A stretch of DNA of 64,000 nt from Tulasnella sp. 424. Its lineage: Eukaryota; Basidiomycota; Agaricomycetes; Cantharellales; Tulasnellaceae. Every line of letters starts with the position of its first letter. Position 1 is the stretch's first letter. Position numbers and translations under genes: made by a program. The notes beneath the pieces are model-generated. The model saw only the letters and a program-made list of their open reading frames with translations, was not told the origin of the DNA and searched no databases. The stretch spans positions 124,001-188,000 of the forward strand of contig WSUB01000013.1 in NCBI GenBank assembly GCA_019633425.1, in the 5' to 3' direction. Of the stretch, positions 57,222 to 64,000 are shown one piece after another.

Positions 57222-58270
57222 GACCGAGCCATCTCAAAAATCCATGGGGCAACGCTCTTAATAAGAGCCCGAAGCGAAGGAAGACCGGGTCGGATAAAAC
57301 CTATTCAGTGGGTGAAAAAGCCTCCGTATTGTCACACGGGTCGAGAAACCAGACCAGCGCAGTATTCCGTAAACCCTGTGGGTGAATTTACGACAACCAC
57401 GCCAGTGATGTCCCTTGTGTGGCTTGGCTTCGCCTCGAGTGTCACAATATCTTCTCTGCACCGGGATACTATCCCATTGGTCGAAGAACCCCTTACAATG
57501 CTTCGGTGTGGAGTTACCCGCGTCGCAGTGGGATCCTCAGCGGCCAGGGGCTGGGTTTCGAGATGTATGGTGGTAGCAAGAAGGCGGCGGTGCGCGGTTG
57601 AATAGGTTGAAAGTTTAACGTCCTGACTAAGGACGCAAGCCAGTGGTCGGCGGCGATATCGATTTAGGGCGTTGAGTGTACAATGTGGGCGGCGGAAGGC
57701 AAATTTCGGCGAGCTTTTGGATTAAAGAATACGGAGACTGGCGTTGGGATACGGGTGGGCTGTCTCTTGAAGCTCGAGACAGCTTCGCTCGCTCGGTTAT
57801 AAACTCTAGCATCTATCAATTATTGTCTGCCTGCGATCAGAAATCCTCTGCCTAGCCAATAACTTTAAAATATACTACGGGCATCTCTGTGGCAATGGGA
57901 TCGATGTCGGGGTCCCAGCGCCATTCCCTCGGACCGTCAAGCTTGCAAGCCTAACTTGTCTGGAAGGTACAGGCACCAGCACAATGTCCCTTCGCTCCCG
58001 ACTAGTCAGACCATGTGGAAGCTGAATCCACCCTGACGGGCTTGTGGAAGAAAGACAATAAGGATTACTGGTAACTAGCTGTTATACAGATGCAGGAGAA
58101 CAAACATTAACTGTCCGTTGGCGTAATAAAACGTGAGAGCTCCTCCGTCGTGACAGCGGAACCGGGAGGGTCTGCCCCTCGCCCATCAAGGTCAAGAGGT
58201 CCCAGCCTTTACATATGAATGGAAAAGACGGAAGGTCCATAGATTTTCAAACCCTAAGGCTGCCTTCCAA
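57222..58270. other. Intergenic region between DUF6533 genes 2 and 3
   Basis: About 1 kb. The plus-strand frame at 57126-57605 shows no domain and overlaps member 2's first exon, so it is treated as a shadow. Nothing else was recognised. Confidence 0.5.
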
Positions 58271-60260
58271 TCACCCTCCCTCGAACCGTCTTGAGAACCT
58301 CAAATTCCCTCCATCAAGCGTTTCCAAGTGATTTTTGTGTCTTCGATTGGGTATGTCCAAATGATGCAGTGTATCCACACCCAAACTGGATTGCGAATAC
58401 GGACTAAGCGGAGACAACGCTTTTTTCGGCGTCGAAATATCATAACCCAAGCCGGCACCCGGCTCAGGGTCATCCCAACTCCTCGACCGAATCGCCTCAG
58501 ATTCCACTGCGTGTAAACTGATGGTGACGACGGGGTCGTACCACATATCATCGAAGTCGCTTTCTAGGGGTGGTGGGAGACCTAATATTCGTTGGGCTCG
58601 TCGACACCATTGACCTACTTCTCCGGTCATGGAAGATTGAGTCGTAATTTGGTGGTGATTTGCAGAGCGAGAAGGTCGGTTCGTTCGGCTCTTGAATGGT
58701 CCAGTGCGTCGGGAAGAGAAACGTGATGGGGATTCTGCGAGCTCAAGGACTTCTGGGGAGTTAGATTCCGCATCAGCGGATGCAGCTGCTTTGCGCATTC
58801 GGATAACGAGGCGACACCCGCATATTATAATTGCTGTTCGGAATGGACTTAGCGTTGTCGGCTATGATCAGCATAAGGTGAACGTCTCCACGTTCAATGC
58901 GACACTCACGGGATGGCGAAAGTCCGCATTCCCAACGGCATGACACTGAGCGAGAATGCGTTGAGTAGGATCAAGCCTTGTATGCTAATGCATTCGATTC
59001 GTTAGCCCAGGCATCACCGCCACGCTACATCGCCGTGACCGATGGCTTACACTAAGAACCAGCTGACAGCGTCCTTCATGATTAGATCGAGGATCTTGCT
59101 TTGATTCCATCCAACAGATTTCGAATACACAAACATCCGATATCCCACGAGGACAAAGAGCCATAGTTCGAATAACAAGCCTTTCGACGATGTCAGACCG
59201 CCGTTCAGTATGAACTAATTCCGTCAAGGCCAAGGAGCGGCTACTCACCTGGAATGATAGATAAGAATATGAAGGCACCAAGGGAAGACCAACAGCCAGT
59301 GAGGAAATGCGGAGTTGGAATGGCTTTGAATCCGCCATAAGCGACGACGGTGAGGGTGGTCCATGCAATAACAGAGAAAGAAAAGAGTGCGATGTTGGCA
59401 TATACAAGGTTGCGTTTCATCCGGTACAAGCACAGGGCCCGGTATGCTAAAAGCAGGTCTACGGCATACAGGAACGCCTAACCAGGGTCGGGTAATTAAC
59501 CTCAAAGAAACTCCGATATTGGAGCACGAACGCCACCCACCGCGGTACCAATAGGGAGAATATAATAGTATATTGTACAACTGGGGTTGTGTTAGCCACC
59601 ATCTTTGATGGAAATCGAGGCAGTCACACTCACAACTGCGAGGAACAGGAAGATTAGCGTCCCTACCGAACAACTGAACGTTTAGCACAACTTACTTCTG
59701 CGCTCCAGGCGCCAAACAGCTGTATGCAGTCATAGAACTGGAACGCGAGCCCTCCATAGCGAAGGAAAAGATACAGCGGCTTTCCTGATAATCTGGAACG
59801 CCGTTTCTTCGGGGGAGTTCAGCTTGGCGCAGGAAACGGCATAGAAGTATGCAGACGAACCCAAATGTATGAAACCTAACCCGTTGACAGGATGTCAGAT
59901 GACATGACGGTTTAGGAGTCCGACACATACCTCATCGTCGAACCTGGTCACTAGAGGATGCTGGACGTGTCAGTCTCCATTAAGCCGCAAGAACAGTGAC
60001 ACACACGTACGCCAATCCCAAACTGCAATTAATACAGACGCGAGCTAGTGCGAAGTAGAAGGGTATTCACGCTCAGTATTTGGCAGAACTTGCGGCCGAA
60101 AGGAGATTGTTCTCACCGTGATTTTCAGAAGAATGTCGTTTTTCTCCACTACGTCTAAATATCGCAGCGGACTTTTAGTAATGATATACACGATGGAGTT
60201 CTGTTCTGACTCGAAATTATCCGGAGGACCTAGGCGAGGCTGGAGGTGCCAAGCCGGCAT
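58271..60260 (-). CDS. DUF6533 multi-span membrane protein, array member 3
   Basis: Exon 1 starts MPAWHLQPRLGPPD and ends KSPLRYLDVVEKNDILLKIT. The next exons give a VWDW segment, VTRFDDE, VSYIW, then KRRSRLSGKPLYLFLRYGGL and AFQFYDCIQLFGAWSAE. Spans that follow are SCTIYYYILPIGTA, AVDLLLAYRALCLYRMKRNL, ALFSFSVIAWTTLTVVAYGG, CWSSLGAFIFLSIIPG, LWLFVLVGYRMF and a span starting IQGLILLN. The tail from RMRKAAASADA contains LGLPPPLESDFDDMWYDPVV and ends at TGA 58271-58273. This copy is closest to member 2 in the YRALCLYR and FLTGCW blocks. A basic-loop/RY motif and a conserved tail suggest membrane topology with a cytosolic tail, by inference only. Confidence 0.77.
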
Positions 60261-60887
60261 CGTTGGAGGGTGTTGGGTTAGCGGACAGTCGGACTAGGTG
60301 GTCGAAGAGAGTCGGAGAGAAGCGAGTGCCAAATCGTGCAAAAATGTCTTTAAAGCAGTCGGGCATCCCTTCACCCCCGTACGCGTGCCAGACAGCAGTT
60401 CTCCCGTAGACCGTTCGTTGCCAAGAAGGGTGGAGAGTGGGAAACGGGAACTTGCTCGGAGAACGAGAACATGCCGCGCCCTCACACACGTCCCTGTCTT
60501 TTCAACCATTCTCCCCCTCTCCCTTCTCCATCACCCTTCTCCTCGTCGCTATGACCCAGTTTAGAGCGCTCTAGACGATGTGCAAAGCAAGGGCTGACCA
60601 CAAAGAGACAAGGAGAACCGGTGAAACGTCGGTGCCGGTCATAATGCAATCCAAATTACCGTGCGTGGCACTCTTCGGGCGTTCCTTAGTGGTCAAACGA
60701 CAGCGCTTAACTCTCCGGCAAGACCGACCCAACGCTTGTCTTGTGTACTTAAGGCGGAGGTTAGAAAATGAAATGTATATCAAATGCACGAGACCCCTCT
60801 TAAGCCGATCGACGATGATGACGGGAAGAGATAGATGTATCCATCCTCGGTCTCCAAGTAATAACGATACAACGCTAAATTTCATCT
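60261..60887. other. Intergenic region between DUF6533 gene 3 and CHS5
   Basis: It carries the promoter of DUF6533 member 3 and the 3' UTR of CHS5, both on the minus strand. No gene is seen. Confidence 0.5.
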
Positions 60888-62571
60888 CTAGCTCAGATCC
60901 ACCTCCTCCGTCTCCCCGACCTCCTCATCTACAATAGCAGACATTCCTGACTGGCTCTGTTTCCGTACCGGTTCGGGTGGGAGTTCAGGCAAAGGCGGCG
61001 GCGCGGGCGTTACTTTAGGCACTGGAGCCGGCGCTGGCGAACCAGGTGGCGACTCCTCAGGACTGCCAGATTTGTCCTCGTGTGGCTCGCTTTTCTTTGC
61101 GGCGCTGTCTTCCGACTTTACCCCCTGTTGCTTGGTCTCTGCCGCTGGCGGCGTAGGTGGCCCGTCACCAGCGGGTGAAGCTGACGGTGAAGGGAACTTG
61201 AAGTCCTTTTGCATAGTCCCTTGCCGTCTCCGAGCTGGCTTGCCCGTCCGAGCTGAATGCTCTCCGCTGGGCGTAGTCGGTGTATCCTCCCCACCATCAT
61301 GCAAAGAAGTAGCCGAAGCGGAGGCTTTCAACTGTTGCGCAGTGTTCGTGATGATATGCGGCACCCTCTCTACAGACTGCTTTGCACCAGGCTGGTTGAC
61401 GAATGCAGATGAATCGGATGAACCACGAGCTTCGGGGGTTGCCGAAGTGGGAGGAGACTTGGCCTTATTCGACGAGACCGATCTCGTGAACGGGGTAAGG
61501 TTAAGTCCCGCAGGTGGACTCGTACCAAGCTGGAATTGGGAGATAGGTGCCATTCTAGGAGGTAGGGCGTTAGTTAGGCGAAAGAAAAGAGAAAGGAAGA
61601 GAGATCCGAACTCACTTCTTGCCTTGATAGCAAGACAAAACCCAATGAGGCAAGACGATAGGTATGCTTGCCTGCAGAGCTTTCTGGTATTCCACCCCAG
61701 GCTGCTGACTGACACCTCCCGTGACACTTGCTCCCATAGGTGTAGATGCAGGCGTCGTGCAAACGAAGTGCGTGGTATCGATTTGCACTCGATCACTCCA
61801 CTTGGCCTTCATCTCATCCAAAGCCAATTTAGCATTCTCCAGTAGCACAGGATCGTCCACAGTCCCGAAACACACAGAAATACCCGAGGTATCGGTCATG
61901 GTGTGAGTCGTGAGCTTGATGACGTTTGAAGGGTACGTCCCTGCTGTCGTCCGAAGGATCAGCTGGAACGAGTACTGCGAATTCATCTCGAGACCGGAGA
62001 GCTTCGTCGAGGTATTTTGAAGTGGGTTGGGGATAACCGCGAGGCGTTCGCCGTTACGATAGATATCCAACGAGCGGAGAGTAGCGGTGGCAAGCTGGAT
62101 TGGAGGCCATTCCAACGTCACTGAGGTTTGGGTGACGTTGCGAACCTTGGAGGTGCCATCAGCCCATCATTCGGTTTCCAAGTCAAAGTCAAATTCACCA
62201 ACCTGGAGCTCCGGTGGAATAGGACTCTCCATGCCGAATGTCTCGAATATCTTGTCCTGCAACTCCCAAAACTCTCGTTTCTGCCTCTTTTCTTCCGCGA
62301 CGTTTCGATGAACTGCAATGTTGACGATGGAGCCCGAGCTCACACCTGGCGGTAAAAGAAGCGAGGGGAATTCTATAAGATGGGCGCGGTCCCCAATGAG
62401 GATCTGTTCGAACGAATCAACGACATGGAGCGAGACTTGAGATGATTGTCCTGGGGGCTTACCGCCATGCCAGCATCTGAACAAGCGTCAGAGTCAGTGA
62501 CAAGGATGACTTCAAAAGACGCTAGGCGTACCCAATTTCCCAACAGTAAACGTGAAGCTATCCATGACCAT
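60888..62571 (-). CDS. CHS5: Exomer component CHS5 (FN3-BRCT)
   Basis: CHS5 is the scaffold of exomer, which carries chitin synthase and other cargo from the trans-Golgi to the cell surface. Five exons (62571-62532, 62476-62463, 62403-62203, 62145-61616, 61554-60888) give 483 residues. The N-terminal dimerisation domain is VMDSFTFTVGKLDAGMAILI, then HLIEFPSLLLPPGVSSGS and EFWELQDKIFETFG. An FN3 domain follows (SVTLEWPPIQLATATLRSLD, SQYSFQLILRT), and then BRCT (SGISVCFGTVDD, WSDRVQIDTTHFVC, ASIPIVLPHWVLSCYQGKK). The C-terminal half is disordered, Pro/Ser/Lys-rich. Exon 2 is only 14 nt. It shares a ~180-bp divergent promoter with ADE1. Confidence 0.93.
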
Positions 62572-62750
62572 CTTGAAAAGCGGTAAAGGCGCTTGTTTTA
62601 AGAAGTGGTCGATGATTGTTACTGGTCTAGAGGCAAATGAATCCCACGGTTCGTTTCGACGACAAATCAACCCAGGTCCCCGCCACGGCGTCTTTTGCGA
62701 GTCAGCTCCCTCCTCGAAGTCTTGATTCTTCCCATCCCATACACTCCCAA
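62572..62750. promoter_or_regulatory. Short divergent promoter between CHS5 and ADE1
   Basis: About 180 bp separate the chosen start codons. An in-frame ATG at 62637 could start an ADE1 form longer by 38 residues. Confidence 0.55.
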
Positions 62751-63831
62751 ATGGCCCCTATAACGACGACGAACTTCGAAAACCTCAAGCTTATTTCAAG
62801 GGGCAAAGTTCGCGACATCTACGCCACCTCGGATCCAAATGCGCTGCTATTTGTCGCGACGGATCGAATAAGCGCGTACGATGTCATACTCAACAATGTT
62901 CGTCGCCAAAAGCCTATGACCTTGCCGGAGTCTAAGTTCTCATAGACGTATATGCCTATATTTATAGGGAATTCCAAATAAAGGACGAATCTTGACTCAG
63001 CTGTCACTCTTCTGGTTTGAGAAGCTACGGAACATCATTCCCAATCACCTTATTACGGCCGACATCGACCAAATGCCGGATGACGTGAAAGCTTACAGAG
63101 ATCAACTAGAAGGCAGAAGTATGCTTGTCCGAAAAGCTCAAGTCATTGCGCTAGAAGCAATCGTGAGAGGTTACATCACTGGCACGTACCTTCCGCCCTG
63201 CTTCGTCGGAAGAAGTTTGTATTAACGCGTTCTCGAACCCCGACCCCCGCGAATCGCAGGCTCGGGTTGGTCGGAATACAAGAAATCCGGGACCGTTCAC
63301 GGAATCAGCTTACCCGCGGGCCTCGTCGAATCCTCCAAACTCCCAGAACCTCTTTTCACACCATCCACGAAGGCGGAGCAAGGGGAACACGACGAAAACA
63401 TCCACCCCGACCGTGCTCGCGAACTTATCGGATCAGACTTATACGAGGAGGTTTCGCAAGCGGCTCTGAAGCTTTATTCAGCTGCCGCTGCGCACGCAGC
63501 CGAACGGGGTATCATCCTGGCCGACACTAAATTCGAATTCGGTCTTGTAGAGTCTTCGGAGGAGGGAGGAAAGAAGGAGTTGATTCTCATTGACGAGGTC
63601 TTGACACCCGACTCCTCGAGATACTGGCCAGCGGAAGGGTACGAGCCTGGAAAGTCCCAGCCGAGTTTTGACAAGCAATACCTGAGAGATTGGCTTGTGT
63701 CGAAGGGCTTTAAGAAAGGGTTGGAGAGTGGGCTGGATGGAAATGGTTGGACAATCGACGCGGATGTGGTAGAAGGAACGCAGAAACGATACGAAGAAGT
63801 CTTCCGTTTGATTTCAGGTCAAGAGCTATGA
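62751..63831 (+). CDS. ADE1: SAICAR synthetase (phosphoribosylaminoimidazole succinocarboxamide synthase)
   Basis: The enzyme joins aspartate to CAIR using ATP, in step seven of de novo purine synthesis. Exons 62751-62897, 62968-63181 and 63260-63831 give 310 residues, the size of yeast Ade1. Family motifs are [90 protein letters not shown] and [16 protein letters not shown], ending with [13 protein letters not shown]. The second intron begins with GC (CACTG|GCACGT) rather than GT, which the ITG-SGWSEY junction requires. The ATG at 62751 was chosen because the homology begins there. Confidence 0.95.
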
Positions 63832-63871
63832 TCCTCTATTAGAAGTGGTAATATAGAGTTTTGGTATTGGT

Positions 63872-63877
63872 AATAAA
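63872..63877 (+). promoter_or_regulatory. Poly(A) signal for ADE1
   Basis: AATAAA lies 41 bases after the ADE1 stop codon. It could also be a chance match in AT-rich sequence. Confidence 0.45.
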
Positions 63878-63897
63878 GATATGTGCAATTGTGTCAT

Positions 63898-63999
63898 CTA
63901 GACATCGAATCTTTGCTGTGCTCGTCGCTTTTTGGCATCGTCCACTGCCTCATTCTGCCTGAAGTAAAAGTACTCTGTCCCGTACAAACCAGCGCAGGC
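63898..63999 (-). CDS. C-terminal end of a gene continuing beyond the right edge
   Basis: On the minus strand, one frame is open from the right edge to TAG at 63900-63898 and reads ACAGLYGTEYFYFRQNEA, then VDDAKKRRAQQRFDV. The hydrophobic-then-charged pattern and the lysine/arginine-rich end suggest a small membrane or mitochondrial protein, but I cannot name it. An intron could lie within the visible part. Confidence 0.45.
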   Translation of the reverse strand, partial: ACAGLYGTEYFYFRQNEAVDDAKKRRAQQRFDV

Positions 64000-64000
64000 T

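Noticed and set aside
57126..57605. Plus-strand ORF of 159 codons
   Set aside because: It overlaps the first exon of DUF6533 member 2 in antisense and shows no domain.

Overview
The window looks like nuclear DNA of an agaricomycete-type basidiomycete. Genes are split by many 50-100 nt GT-AG introns, are tightly packed on both strands, and belong to families typical of mushrooms: DUF6533 membrane proteins, a CPL1-like cysteine-rich secreted protein, F-box proteins and a TPR protein of the STAND/NLR kind. The organism assignment is inferred from these families; no species marker was read.

Layout. 1-2335 is the repeat-rich 3' part of a TPR gene. 3451-6329 is a nine-exon SulP sulfate permease. 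7841-11512 is a scrambled block: a small coiled-coil tail-anchored gene, broken copies of that gene, of the sulfate permease and of a WW-domain gene, a ~1.07 kb element with ~235 bp inverted repeats, and the intact WW gene. 11857-28484 is mostly housekeeping: MSH4 (meiotic MutS), an HMG-box protein, CDC14 phosphatase, the NAC alpha subunit, an F-box protein and a 2OG-Fe(II) oxygenase. 28701-41146 is a segmental duplication: an F-box gene, five copies of a glycine-rich RRM gene, and a CPL1-like gene. One duplication joint is visible, fusing the CPL1-like start codon to antisense F-box sequence. A run of 99 N inside copy 2 has identical 78-base flanks and looks like an assembly artefact. 41437-52391 is conserved again: nucleolin/Nsr1-like protein, SEC63, a small DMAC1-like mitochondrial protein and MED13. 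52670-60260 holds three tandem DUF6533 membrane-protein genes. 60888-63831 is CHS5 divergent from ADE1 (SAICAR synthetase), and the 3' tip of one more gene reaches the right edge.

The conserved genes do not form one pathway. Several serve basic cell functions: sulfate uptake, purine synthesis, ER translocation (SEC63), co-translational chaperoning (NAC), transcription (MED13), exomer trafficking (CHS5), cell-cycle exit (CDC14) and meiotic crossing over (MSH4). Novelty sits in the duplicated accessory blocks. Exon coordinates come from reading splice sites by eye with frame and family checks; where all exons were traced the summed coding length is a multiple of three.
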